NCBI RefSeq assembly: GCF_019966495.1
Contig: NZ_JAIMIA010000019.1
Location: 1 to 64,000 of the forward strand
DNA from: Tateyamaria pelophila
Lineage (GTDB): Bacteria; Pseudomonadota; Alphaproteobacteria; Rhodobacterales; Rhodobacteraceae
Reading direction: 5' to 3'
Length of the DNA stretch: 64,000 bases
Below are positions 7,819-19,443 of this stretch, one piece after another. Position numbers and translations under genes: made by a program. Position 1 is the first letter of the stretch. Each line of letters starts with the position of its first letter. Under the pieces are notes generated by a model. It was given only the letters and a program-made list of their open reading frames with translations. It was not told the origin of the DNA and did no database searches.

Positions 7819-10499
7819 TGGCCTCCGTCAACCAGCTGATCGGCGTCAGTATCGCCTATGTTGTGTTTCTCTTTGCGGTCGCCTTTTTTGCAGAGCGGGC
7901 GGCCGCATCAGGCCGACGCGGCTGGCTCGGATCGCCGCTTGTCTACACCTTGTCGCTGTCAATCTATTGTACGGCATGGACGTTTTACGGCGCCGTCGGC
8001 TATGCGGCCCGATCCGGGATGGAGTTTGTGACCATCTATCTGGGTCCGAGCCTGGTGATGATCGGATGGTGGTGGGTCTTGCGCAAGCTTGTGCGCATCG
8101 GGCGTGCCCAACGGGCCACGTCCGTCGCCGACCTCATTTCCGCCCGCTACGGAAAATCCAATACGCTCGCGATCGTGGTGACGATCATGTCCGTGATAGG
8201 GGTGACCCCCTACATCGCGCTTCAATTGCAGTCGGTCACGTTGTCATTGTCGATATTTGCAGGCCCGGATGATGCCGGTGGCTTCAGCCAACCGGGGGGG
8301 GCGTTCTGGATCGCAGTGGGATTGGCCGTCTTCACCGTCCTGTTCGGCACGCGCAACCTGAACGCCAATGAACGTCACGACGGGGTGGTCATCGCGATTG
8401 CGGTCGAAGCGGTCGTGAAACTTGTGGCGCTGATGGCTGTCGGCATCTTTGTCGTTTGGGGGATCGCAGGCGGGATCGGCCCGATGATGGAGCGCATCAA
8501 TACCTCGCCCATCGGCGAGTGGAACGTTGATCGCAGCCGTTGGGTCGCGCTGACGGCTTTGTCGGCGGCCGCGTTTTTATGCCTGCCGCGCATGTTTCAG
8601 GTGCTGGTCGTCGAAAATCAGGATGAACGCCATCTGCAAATCGCAAGCTGGGCCTTTCCTCTGTACCTGTTGCTGATGAGCCTGTTTGTCGTGCCTATCG
8701 CAGTCGTTGGCCTTGATCTGATGCCCGCAGGCTCCAACCCGGACCTGTTCGTGCTGACCGTCCCGCTGGCTGAAGGGCGGATCGGTCTGGCGACGCTCAG
8801 CTTTCTGGGTGGGTTTTCGTCGGCGACGTCGATGGTGATCGTGGCGACGCTGGCGCTGGCTACGATGGTGTCGAACCATGTGGTGATGCCGGTGTGGCTG
8901 AACGCGCAGGGCAACGGCGCGTCGGTGTCGGGTGATGTGCGCAACGTGGTGATCTTTGCCCGTCGTACGTCCATTCTGGTGATCATCGGCTTTGGATATC
9001 TGTACTACCGGTTTTCGGGTGGAGGGGCTGCGCTGGCGGCCATTGGTTTGATTTCCTTTGTCGGCGTGGCCCAGTTTCTGCCCGCCATGCTCGGAGGCAT
9101 TTTTTGGCGGGGGGCCACGCGCACGGGGGCTCTGTCCGGATTGATCGTGGGGTTCGTGATCTGGGTCTACTGCTCGCTCTTGCCCAGCTTTGGCCCGGAT
9201 GTGGTACTCAGCCGGGAGCTGTTTGAAGTCGGCCCCTGGGGTGTGGGCCTGTTGCGGCCCGAAGCGCTCTTTGGCATCGAAGGTCTGGATGCGACAGTAC
9301 ACGCGGTTGTGTGGTCCCTGACACTGAATACCTTCGCTTTTGTCGTCATGTCATTGATGACGTTTCCCGGTCCATTGGAGCGTCTGCAGGGTGCCCAGTT
9401 CGTGAATGTATTTGATCATTCAACTCAAACCCGTGGCTGGGACGCGGCCTTTGCGACGTCCGAGGACCTGATGATCATGTCTCAGCGCATCCTTGGCCCG
9501 ACCGAAGCCCAGAACCTGTTTCGGGCCGAGGCGCGCAAGCAGGGTGTCCGAGGCCATCTGCCGGAACCCACGCAGGCTTTCTTGCAGCACCTTGAACGTG
9601 AACTGGCGGCATCGGTCGGTTCGGCAACAGCGCACGCAATGATCAGCCAGTTGGTGGGCGGGGCGTCCGTCTCGGTGCAGGACCTGATGGCCGTCGCGGA
9701 CGAATCTGCGCAGATATTGGAATATTCCAACCAGTTGGAAGCCAAGTCTGCCGAGTTGAGCCGCACCGCCGGTCAATTGCGCGAGGCGAATGACAAGCTG
9801 ACGGCCCTGTCGGTGCAAAAGGATGCGTTTCTCAGCCAGATCAGCCACGAATTGCGCACGCCGATGACCTCGATCCGGTCCTTTACGGAAATCCTGCGCG
9901 ACACAGAAGGGTTGGGGCAGGTGGAAAAGACCAAATACGCTTCGATCATCCATGGGGAAACGATCCGCTTGACCCGGCTGTTGGACGCTTTGCTGGATTT
10001 GAGCGTTCTCGAGAATGGTCAGGTCAATCTGAATGTCGAAAGCGGGCGTTTGAGCGAAGTGTTGGACAAGTCCATCGTGACGGCGCAGGCCGGGGCGATG
10101 CGACCCTTGACGATCAAACGAAGACATCTGGATGAGGCGATCATCCTGACCACGGATTTGGATCGATTGAACCAGGTCTTTATCAATCTGATCACGAACG
10201 CTCAGAAATACTGCGCAGCGCAAACGCCGATACTGACCATTGAAGTGCACCGGAATGGCGAGAATGTATCGGTCGTGTTTGCCGACAATGGAATACCCAT
10301 TCCGGTTCAATCACGGGCGCTGATTTTCGAGAAATTTGCGCGCATCAAGGACACCGAAGGGGACGGGGCCGGGCTCGGGTTGGCGATTTGTCGCGAAATC
10401 ATGACGCGTTTGGGCGGCAATATCCGATATGCGCCGGACCTTGAGGGGAACGCGTTTGTTATCGATTTGCCGCGGTCTGCTGCGATGGCTGCGCAGTGA
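7818..10499 (+). CDS. Sodium/solute symporter-domain sensor histidine kinase (CrbS-like, with STAC-like region)
   Basis: An 893-residue inner-membrane sensor. Residues 1 to about 510 form an SSS (SLC5/PutP-like) transporter domain with around a dozen helices. Residues about 535-640 resemble the STAC connector domain and lead into a coiled coil. The kinase core follows: H-box SQISHELRTPMTSI with the phosphorylated His near residue 677, N-box INLITNAQKY, and G-boxes DNGIPI and GAGLGLAI. No PAS domain is obvious. CrbS of Vibrio and Pseudomonas has this plan and controls acetate switching through acs; no acs gene is in this window. The start at 7818 overlaps the preceding stop codon. Confidence 0.88.
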   Translation: MASVNQLIGVSIAYVVFLFAVAFFAERAAASGRRGWLGSPLVYTLSLSIYCTAWTFYGAVGYAARSGMEFVTIYLGPSLVMIGWWWVLRKLVRIGRAQRATSVADLISARYGKSNTLAIVVTIMSVIGVTPYIALQLQSVTLSLSIFAGPDDAGGFSQPGGAFWIAVGLAVFTVLFGTRNLNANERHDGVVIAIAVEAVVKLVALMAVGIFVVWGIAGGIGPMMERINTSPIGEWNVDRSRWVALTALSAAAFLCLPRMFQVLVVENQDERHLQIASWAFPLYLLLMSLFVVPIAVVGLDLMPAGSNPDLFVLTVPLAEGRIGLATLSFLGGFSSATSMVIVATLALATMVSNHVVMPVWLNAQGNGASVSGDVRNVVIFARRTSILVIIGFGYLYYRFSGGGAALAAIGLISFVGVAQFLPAMLGGIFWRGATRTGALSGLIVGFVIWVYCSLLPSFGPDVVLSRELFEVGPWGVGLLRPEALFGIEGLDATVHAVVWSLTLNTFAFVVMSLMTFPGPLERLQGAQFVNVFDHSTQTRGWDAAFATSEDLMIMSQRILGPTEAQNLFRAEARKQGVRGHLPEPTQAFLQHLERELAASVGSATAHAMISQLVGGASVSVQDLMAVADESAQILEYSNQLEAKSAELSRTAGQLREANDKLTALSVQKDAFLSQISHELRTPMTSIRSFTEILRDTEGLGQVEKTKYASIIHGETIRLTRLLDALLDLSVLENGQVNLNVESGRLSEVLDKSIVTAQAGAMRPLTIKRRHLDEAIILTTDLDRLNQVFINLITNAQKYCAAQTPILTIEVHRNGENVSVVFADNGIPIPVQSRALIFEKFARIKDTEGDGAGLGLAICREIMTRLGGNIRYAPDLEGNAFVIDLPRSAAMAAQ

Positions 10500-10554
10500 A
10501 GATGCAGAAATCCGCGCTGTGATAAAGCGATTGGTAACCATTCGCGCCTAATTG

Positions 10555-10569
10555 TTAAACCGGAGTTAC
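10555..10569 (+). promoter_or_regulatory. Candidate CtrA box upstream of the FliM-like gene
   Basis: TTAA-N7-TTAC matches the CtrA recognition sequence TTAA-N7-TTAA at seven of eight fixed bases. It lies 24-38 bp before the start codon of a motor-switch-family gene. CtrA controls flagellar genes in Rhodobacteraceae. The assignment is by pattern only. Confidence 0.4.
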
Positions 10570-10592
10570 AGGTGATTTGACCGATAGAGTAT

Positions 10593-11822
10593 ATGGGCGA
10601 AACCAAGTCAAATACGGTTCTGGGGCGCATTGCGGCCGCCGGGCGCGAGGATCATCAGGCGCGTGCCATGACCTTGCAAAAGGCCATGCGTGTGACGTTG
10701 ACCAAGGTTGCGGATTCGCTGATGGACCTGCCCTTGGCGGTCATCGGATCGGTTGTCCAGAAAGTTACGGGTGATGGACTGGAAAGCGTCATTGACGATG
10801 ATGCGTTGCTCCTTTTGCTGGATGGACCTACGGCACGTGTCGGTGCTGTGCAGTTCGACCCGGTGCTTGTCGGTGGGATGATCCAACAACAAACCATTGG
10901 CACCGTGCGTCCGGACACCGGCGCGGCCCGTCCGATGACGCGCACGGACGCCGCCATTTGCGCGCCGTTGCTCGACGCCGTTTTCGAACGGGTGCCCAAA
11001 ATCGTTGACAGCGCGGAAGACGCCCGCCTCGTCGATGGCTTTCGTTTCGGTGCCAAGGCGGAGCATAGTAGGGCGTTGCGGATCGCGCTCGAAGCGCCCG
11101 AGTATACCATTTTGCGGCTCACAATCGATTTAGCGCGCGGTACGCGGCAGGGTGAAATGGTGATAATTCTTCCGATCCAACACCTGGAAGTGACGGTGCC
11201 GGAAGGGCCGGACGACCACGGCGAGCATAAGCTGCAACCACCCGAAATGAGTAAGGTGGTGATGGACCTGACAACAGAACTGAACATGATCCTGTGCCGG
11301 GTGAAGCTGCCACTGACAAAGGTCCGGGATCTCAAGCCGGGCGATGTGCTGGATATCCCTCCGGGCCATTTTCCAAATGTACAGATATGCGAAAAATTCG
11401 GGCGTGTTCTGGGGCAGGGGGTCGTTGGTCACGTGGATGGGTTGCGTGCCGTCAAACCCAAGCAAAAACCACTGCACGCATCCCAACCGCTGCGACGCGC
11501 CAGCGACGAAGATCGCGTGGACATGCCAAAGGTGGAAGAGATCGGTGACCGAAGGCGCGCACAAGATACGGATGCCAGGGTTTCGCAGAGCAATGAGAAA
11601 TCGGAGGATGCAGGGGCAGCGCAACAGACGACGACCCTCGGAAAACCGTCCGATGCAGACGGGGCAAACGATTCTGAGCACAAAGTGCCTGCGATTGCCG
11701 ATGCCCCTGAGGTCGACCTGCCAGCCCTGGAAGATTTTCCCGACCTTGAAGATCTGCCGGATTTGGCAGACATGCCTGACCTTGCTGACCTGTCCGAAAC
11801 GAAATTGCCAATCGCGAGCTAG
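10593..11822 (+). CDS. FliM/FliN-family flagellar motor switch protein
   Basis: A 409-residue protein whose middle part (about residues 75-220) resembles the FliM core, followed at about 230-300 by a SpoA/FliN-type domain (VKLPLTKVRDLKPGDVLDIP). It lacks a recognisable N-terminal CheY-binding peptide of the LSQDEIDALL kind. The last 110 residues are a low-complexity tail ending in repeated acidic D-L-x-D-L/M-P units. Such proteins form the cytoplasmic C-ring that sets rotation direction. No other flagellar gene is adjacent; fliG lies 8 kb away on the opposite strand. Ribosome-site support for the start is weak. Confidence 0.8.
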   Translation: MGETKSNTVLGRIAAAGREDHQARAMTLQKAMRVTLTKVADSLMDLPLAVIGSVVQKVTGDGLESVIDDDALLLLLDGPTARVGAVQFDPVLVGGMIQQQTIGTVRPDTGAARPMTRTDAAICAPLLDAVFERVPKIVDSAEDARLVDGFRFGAKAEHSRALRIALEAPEYTILRLTIDLARGTRQGEMVIILPIQHLEVTVPEGPDDHGEHKLQPPEMSKVVMDLTTELNMILCRVKLPLTKVRDLKPGDVLDIPPGHFPNVQICEKFGRVLGQGVVGHVDGLRAVKPKQKPLHASQPLRRASDEDRVDMPKVEEIGDRRRAQDTDARVSQSNEKSEDAGAAQQTTTLGKPSDADGANDSEHKVPAIADAPEVDLPALEDFPDLEDLPDLADMPDLADLSETKLPIAS

Positions 11823-11831
11823 GACTGATCG

Positions 11832-12260
11832 TCAAACAGTCTTTGCAATAGCGTCCAGTGTCGGACGCAAGTTGTCCAGATCATACCCGCCCGATCGCGC
11901 TGCCGCGAGTACGTCATCTGTGTTCATCTTGCCAGCCTTACCAAGCGCCCAGACAATGGTAGACCGCGTACCGGAGGCGCAATAGGCCAAAACCGGGCCT
12001 GCGCTCTTTTCGATCGTCTTTGCATGCAATTCCACGTTCTCGGGGTTCATGGTTTGATGTGTCAGCGGCAGGCGCACAAAAGCCAGGCCCGCAGCCAAGG
12101 CCGCGGCCTCGATGGCGTCAGCCTGCAAACTCGGTGGGACCTCGGCATCAGGGCGATTGCAGATCACGGTCGTGATGCCTGCTGCTGCGATATCATTCAT
12201 GTCCGCCGCATCAATCTGCGGAGCCACAAAGTAAGTCGGGGTGATTTGGCGAATATCCAT
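11832..12260 (-). CDS. TIGR01244-type phosphatase / sulfur transferase family protein (DUF442)
   Basis: A 142-residue protein of the DUF442 family, a dual-specificity-phosphatase-like fold. The active-site loop reads YCASGTRST, a Cys-x5-Arg phosphate loop. The start at 12260 (MDIRQITP) is the usual family start, although the frame stays open for another 62 codons upstream and the ribosome site is poor. In other bacteria the domain is found in sulfide-related Blh proteins and as a free-standing phosphatase. The substrate is unknown. It converges on the FliM-like gene with a 9-bp gap. Confidence 0.8.
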   Translation of the reverse strand: MDIRQITPTYFVAPQIDAADMNDIAAAGITTVICNRPDAEVPPSLQADAIEAAALAAGLAFVRLPLTHQTMNPENVELHAKTIEKSAGPVLAYCASGTRSTIVWALGKAGKMNTDDVLAAARSGGYDLDNLRPTLDAIAKTV

Positions 12261-12468
12261 GGCATCAAGAGTTAGGCCGTGATTGGCGGACTGTCCAGCG
12301 CGCGTCACAGTTGTCTGGTGATCCGTGGCGTCGGAGGCTTTGATGACCGGATTTCGATATCCGAGATCAGCGAAGCTGACGACCGAACCCCAGAGCATAG
12401 GTTTGATCATTCGCTCCAGGTCGTCGACAACAAAACAGCGAGACACGGCTTTGACGCATTGATGAGGT

Positions 12469-12711
12469 TCAGCTCAAAAAGATACCGATAATAACGACCA
12501 TCAAGCCGATAACCGACAAAAACAGCGCTCCGAGGTTGCGTGGCAAAACGCGCTGCATGACCGCGCGCATTTCGGTGTCGTCCAACTTGGCGCGCCGCGC
12601 GCGCCAAACCGTCACAACGCACCACATAAGCCCCACGAGCCCCAGGACCGAAATCGCGGCGCCGCCCCAGATCAGGCCGTCAAACAAGCTAAATGTTTCA
12701 GTGCTTTCCAT
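12469..12711 (-). CDS. Small two-helix membrane protein of unknown function
   Basis: An 80-residue protein with hydrophobic segments at about residues 11-35 and 59-79, separated by a basic/acidic cytoplasmic-type loop (RARRAKLDDTEMRAV). It lies 208 bp upstream of the phosphatase gene on the same strand and may share its promoter region. I recognise no family. The base composition matches the neighbouring genes, which supports it as real. Confidence 0.6.
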   Translation of the reverse strand: MESTETFSLFDGLIWGGAAISVLGLVGLMWCVVTVWRARRAKLDDTEMRAVMQRVLPRNLGALFLSVIGLMVVIIGIFLS

Positions 12712-13344
12712 GGCACGCCCTTACCGGAACCCGATGTTCAGGGCAAGCGCGCGAATTCGCAAGCCATCCCCTCTTGCAGGGCACCGGCGAGGCCGCTATC
12801 CAACGCCCATCAATGCTTGGGAGAGCCAAGCCTCTGTCATCGTGGCTGGTGCCAAGAACGCCGGTTTTGACGTAAAAACGGGGCGATCCGGGCATCAAAG
12901 GATTGAAACGCTTTGCTGGGAGAGAAAAGGGATGCTGGGTCAAACACGATGAGGTGTTTCTCAAAGAGCGCTTTGAATACTCGCGGTGCGGCGGGCCCGG
13001 CTTGTCAAACGGTTAAGGCAAAAAAAAACGAGGTATTTTATCCTCTGGCGGTCTTCCAAAGCGAGTGGAGCCGCGTGAATCCGAAATCCGGCGAGGGGTC
13101 CAACGGGATTGAAAATTCAGACGAAGGTGGAAATCACGGAGATTGATGCTCCCGATCGCAGATGTCGTGGCGCCGGGTCTAAATCTGTGCGCGGGTGTGA
13201 GTGAATCGCCAAAACGGAAACAGGAAAAGCAGCACTTTCCTCACGAGATCATACCCAGACAGCGAATAGCCTGGCTTTCCAAGTCTCTGCGAACGTGATT
13301 TCTTGACTGCCGAAATACAAAACTTAGAAACGTAAGGACTGACA
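12712..13344. other. 633-bp region without a supportable gene
   Basis: No open frame here has a credible start, ribosome site and composition together. A short A-tract (nine A) occurs near 13020. The last 50 bp contain TTGACT near 13302 and probably the promoter of gapR. I see no RNA gene or repeat. Confidence 0.5.
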
Positions 13345-13617
13345 ATGGATCAAGTATTGGATCAAGAATCCACACCGGATAGCTACAAGGTAACGGCAAA
13401 CGAACTGCGGCAATTTGTAGAACGCCTGGAGCGTCTGGCCGCCGAGAAAAAGGATCTCGCCGAGCAGGAAAAAGAAGTCAAAGCCGAAGCTAAATCGCGC
13501 GGCTACGACGTTCGGATTCTTGTCAAATTGCTGGCGATGCGCAAGCGAGACGCTGACGACCTCGCAGAGGAAGAGGCCGTTCTGGAAATGTACAAAGAGG
13601 CTTTGGGTATGACCTGA
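13345..13617 (+). CDS. gapR: GapR-family nucleoid-associated protein (DUF2312)
   Basis: A 90-residue, mostly helical protein with the DUF2312 signatures: the coiled-coil LRQFVERLERLAAEKKDL, the centre EVKAEAKSRGYDVRIL, and the C-terminal EEEAVLEMYKEALG. In Caulobacter GapR clamps overtwisted DNA and helps topoisomerases during replication. Length and layout match the family (about 89 residues). AAGGA lies 7-8 bases before the ATG. It stands alone, with gene-poor DNA on both sides. Confidence 0.92.
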   Translation: MDQVLDQESTPDSYKVTANELRQFVERLERLAAEKKDLAEQEKEVKAEAKSRGYDVRILVKLLAMRKRDADDLAEEEAVLEMYKEALGMT

Positions 13618-13649
13618 TAGGGATTAGACGTCCCTACAATCTCCCGATC

Positions 13650-13805
13650 TTATAGATAGCGCTGCCTCATAGTGAGAGCAGGATTGATGCTGTGCAGCCC
13701 CAAATAGCGCAGCAGCATCAAGCCTGCGGCGGTGGCGAGAAAGACGAACTGGGTCGTCGTTAACGAAGATCTAGATCTCCGCAACCGTATGCTAAGCAAT
13801 GCCAT
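13650..13805 (-). CDS. Possible 51-residue membrane peptide or gene remnant
   Basis: A minus-strand frame encodes a peptide with a basic N-terminus and one hydrophobic segment (TTTQFVFLATAAGLMLLRYL). It has no clear ribosome site and lies next to a decayed transposase. It could be the tail of a lost membrane-protein gene or a chance frame. Confidence 0.2.
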   Translation of the reverse strand: MALLSIRLRRSRSSLTTTQFVFLATAAGLMLLRYLGLHSINPALTMRQRYL

Positions 13806-13989
13806 GAGGCGTTAACAAGGTTGTGCGCACTCAGCACGCCTTGACCGCAAGCCAATCAGCAGAAAGAAACCGGAACGAATACTACACCTGAACTCCCCAA
13901 ATTGCGGGGCAGGCCAATGCCCCAATGGACGACGACTTCACCTCTGTCTCAAGCTGGCCACGGATGGCCCACACGGCATTTATCCATCG

Positions 13990-14108
13990 ACGTCTATGTC
14001 CGCATGATCATCGGCCTGTTCAAAACCCAGTCCATAAAGGTCCCCCGGCCTTGGAAGTCCGTCGGCCAGATCGCGTTGGACACCCTGAAACGGATCGACA
14101 AGGTATGA
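13990..14108 (+). pseudogene. Remnant of an IS3-family transposase (OrfB C-terminal part)
   Basis: The frame IIGLFKTQSIKVPRPWKS, followed by TLKRIDKV, matches the run near the end of the IS3-family integrase domain (pattern N-G-L-x-K-x-E-x-I...G-P-W-x-S...A-T-L-x-W-x-D-W). The catalytic DDE residues before it and the Y-N-x-x-R-x-H segment after it are not recognisable, so the element is dead. DNA near 14220-14255 resembles the last part of such an element. The whole 13618-14537 stretch otherwise carries no intact gene. Confidence 0.5.
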
Positions 14109-14537
14109 CACCACCCGACATTCACAGCGTCATTGGCGACGTCACGCCCAAAACAGCGAGGCAGGCCTTTCATGTGAGCTTGAACGCAGACGAGAAAGCA
14201 GCCCAATCATTGAACCAGAAATTCCTTGGTAAACCGGGCACGGTTCAGTCGTCAATCGCGTTGCGGCCCTTGAGCGGCGCTGCACAGGAGGAGTGCAATA
14301 TAGCGTTGGACGGGACGTATGCCGCACAGCCTGCAGCTTCTTTTTTTAGATAGGACTACAGATATTTAGGAAGCAGCGTCCGCATTTCGTCAGTCGTCGC
14401 CATTAATATTTTCAGCCCCTTCAAACACATTAATAAGAAGCCGAACCCATTGCACAAAAACGTAGACGGCTTTGGCAAAGCCGCCGGAAAAGGTGTGAGG
14501 CAAGAATGGGCGCCAAGCTGACCTTTTGGGTAGGTAT

Positions 14538-14565
14538 CAAAAAGGAGCCAGATGGCCCCTTTTTG
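14538..14565. terminator. Terminator after acnA, possibly bidirectional
   Basis: An 11-bp stem with one mismatch (AAAAAGGAGCC / GGCCCCTTTTT) lies 18 bp beyond the acnA stop. Because the stem itself begins with A5 and ends with T5, it can serve either strand. Its main client is the minus-strand acnA. Confidence 0.75.
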
Positions 14566-14582
14566 ATTTCATTTGTGGTGTC

Positions 14583-17351
<2,769 letters not shown>

Positions 17352-17452
17352 GAATGCTCCCTTTCTGAATGCGCTGCGGGACAAGAGATTTGGATGCGTC
17401 ATGCCTTAACCAGCGCCTGCAATCAACAAATTTCGGGTCCGGTGCGACGATT

Positions 17453-17472
17453 TTGTATACTATTGCATACAA
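17453..17472. promoter_or_regulatory. Inverted repeat upstream of acnA, GntR-type operator candidate
   Basis: TTGTATAC-TATT-GCATACAA has 8-bp arms with one mismatch. It resembles operators of GntR/FCD regulators built on TTGTATACAA. It lies between acnA (minus) and the DUF1223 gene (plus), about 100 bp before acnA. It probably governs acnA; the regulator is not in the window. Confidence 0.5.
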
Positions 17473-17590
17473 TAAAGGCCGAGGGCAGTGACACAAATGC
17501 TCAACAAACCTTGATTGGTCATTTGATCGCATGCCTTTTAGGTCTGTGCCATAGTTGCTGTCCGATCTCCAAGCTGCGGTGCATATCTTC

Positions 17591-18283
17591 ATGAAGAAAC
17601 TGATTCCCCTCATTCTGACAGGCCTGTCCCTGTTCGGCACGTCGGCAGCAGCGCAATCGCCCGTGGTTGTTGAACTGTTCACGTCGCAAGGCTGTTCGTC
17701 CTGTCCGCCGGCCGATGCGTTGATGCACGAATTGGCCAAGCGGGACGATGTCATCGCGCTGGCGCTGCATGTGGATTACTGGGACTACATCGGTTGGAAA
17801 GATGAGTTTGCCGTCCCCGCCAATACGGAACGTCAGCGCGGCTATGCGCAAGAGGCAGGGCGCCGTTCGATCTACACGCCTCAGATGATCATAAATGGCG
17901 TCACCGATATTGTCGGAGCGCGGCCAATGGATTTGTCCAAGGCCATCGCCGAACACGCGGCCAATCCGACGCTGATTGCGTTAGAGGTGGAGCGATCAGG
18001 CTCGACCGTGTCGATCTCGGCGGAGCCATGGCAGACACCTGGTCCTCTGACGGTGCAGATGTTGCGCTATACGCCCGAGCGGACGTCGGACATTACCCGC
18101 GGAGAGAATGCAGGGCATGTGCTGACATATACCAACGTGACCGAGGATTGGGAAACCCTGGCCGAGTGGGACGGCGCAACGGCCCTTTCTCTGGAAACGG
18201 AGGTTGAGGGGGACCAACCGTTGGTCGTTCTCATTCAACACGGAACGCACGGACCTATTCTGGCCGCAGCCCAGATCAAGTAA
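17591..18283 (+). CDS. DUF1223 family secreted thioredoxin-like protein
   Basis: A 230-residue precursor with a clear Sec signal peptide (MKKLIPLILTGLSLFGTSAAAQ). The mature protein opens with VVVELFTSQGCSSCPPADA, the thioredoxin-like CxxC hallmark of DUF1223. It probably acts as a periplasmic thiol protein; no substrate is known for the family. The start at 17591 is chosen for the signal peptide, since an ATG 12 codons earlier would spoil it. Its 3' end overlaps the convergent acyltransferase gene by 8 bp. Confidence 0.85.
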   Translation: MKKLIPLILTGLSLFGTSAAAQSPVVVELFTSQGCSSCPPADALMHELAKRDDVIALALHVDYWDYIGWKDEFAVPANTERQRGYAQEAGRRSIYTPQMIINGVTDIVGARPMDLSKAIAEHAANPTLIALEVERSGSTVSISAEPWQTPGPLTVQMLRYTPERTSDITRGENAGHVLTYTNVTEDWETLAEWDGATALSLETEVEGDQPLVVLIQHGTHGPILAAAQIK

Positions 18284-19175
18284 TCCGGTTCGCCCTCCAG
18301 CGCCGCGCCACCCAAAACCACTGTTCGGGATTTTCAAGAATACGCGCTCTCAGGCTGTCGTTCAGCGCTTGCGTCATTGTCACAGGGTCGCTGTGCGGTA
18401 TCGGCGCTTCGAGCACGGACGCGAAGGACAGCCCATCGGGCTGCCGAATGCCGTAAAAGGGGATCAGCGAAGCGTCATACCGCAAGGCCAGTTCGGCGGC
18501 GGAAGTTGATGTATGCGCCGGTTTGCCCAGAAAATCGAGGATCGGCGCGTTTTCGACGTGTTGATCAAAGAGCAGGACAAGCTGACCGCCGGATTTGAGA
18601 TGACGCAGGAATCCGGCCATGCCCGCGCGGTCCTGCGCAAAGACGGGGCCACCCAAGGCCTGTAGTGTCTGCACGTAATGGGCATTGAAATATGGGTTCG
18701 ACATGTCGCGGTAGAGCCCGCCGACGTCAAATCCACGGCCAATGAGGGCCGCGCGCACGGCCTCGTAGTTGCCGAAATGCCCGCTGACCAACAGAGCAGG
18801 GCGGCCTTTGGCGCGCGCCTCCGAAAGGGCGGCAAATCCTGCGCCGCTGATCGCCGCGTTTTTTTGCTGATCCAGCAGATCGCGGGTCGCGTAGTTTTCG
18901 ATCACGGTGCGCCCGGCATTGTACAGGCTGGTATCCGCGATGCGCTTTTGCTCGGCTGACGGCAGGTGCGGCAGGATCATTGCCACGTGCGCGCGCGCAC
19001 GCTTGCGATATCCGGCAAGGGGGCCAATGACATGCGCCATCATCCAGCCCATCACCCGCCCGCGCATTTTGGAGGGCATGGTCAGCGCAGCAAGGATCAC
19101 GCCGCGCGCCACAAGATTGGTCGCAAAATGTGCGGCCTTGGTGACCCAGGGTATTGTGTCGGGCGCTTTGCGCAT
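18276..19175 (-). CDS. LpxL/HtrB-family lipid A acyltransferase-like protein
   Basis: A 299-residue inner-membrane protein with a hydrophobic N-terminal segment. The acyltransferase motif HFGNYE (H-x4-D/E) lies near residue 132, followed by GLYRDMSNPYFNAHY and a later VLLFDQHVENAP block. Such enzymes add the secondary acyl chains to lipid A. The family also has members acting on other lipids. A 23-codon open frame with a CAGGGA site ends one base into the start codon (TGATG), so translation may be coupled to a short leader peptide. Confidence 0.85.
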   Translation of the reverse strand: MRKAPDTIPWVTKAAHFATNLVARGVILAALTMPSKMRGRVMGWMMAHVIGPLAGYRKRARAHVAMILPHLPSAEQKRIADTSLYNAGRTVIENYATRDLLDQQKNAAISGAGFAALSEARAKGRPALLVSGHFGNYEAVRAALIGRGFDVGGLYRDMSNPYFNAHYVQTLQALGGPVFAQDRAGMAGFLRHLKSGGQLVLLFDQHVENAPILDFLGKPAHTSTSAAELALRYDASLIPFYGIRQPDGLSFASVLEAPIPHSDPVTMTQALNDSLRARILENPEQWFWVARRWRANRIT

Positions 19176-19443
19176 CAGGCGGCTCTGCTGTCCAAAGGGG
19201 CGGGACCGCGCCTATTCGCGCGCCCCTTGTGCTGTGTGACAGACATAAATCCCTGAATGTGTGACCACAAGCGCCGCGAAAAAACCTCCGTCGTGTGCGT
19301 TGCGGCAATGGGGCCGGATAACCGGAGCATGGCGAGGTCGGATTTGTCAGATCTTGCCCGGCCTTCGATCTTGAGACGGTCTTAGGACAGCCTCGTCCTT
19401 CAGTTCCTGCGGTCTAGACCCCGCTTGTCAGGACGTGCCAGTC

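Noticed and set aside
12913-13146. A 77-codon plus-strand frame before gapR
   Set aside because: It relies on a non-ATG start, crosses an A-tract, and shows no family features.
13925-14353. A 142-codon plus-strand frame
   Set aside because: It is out of frame with the transposase remnant, lacks a ribosome site and has no protein-like pattern.
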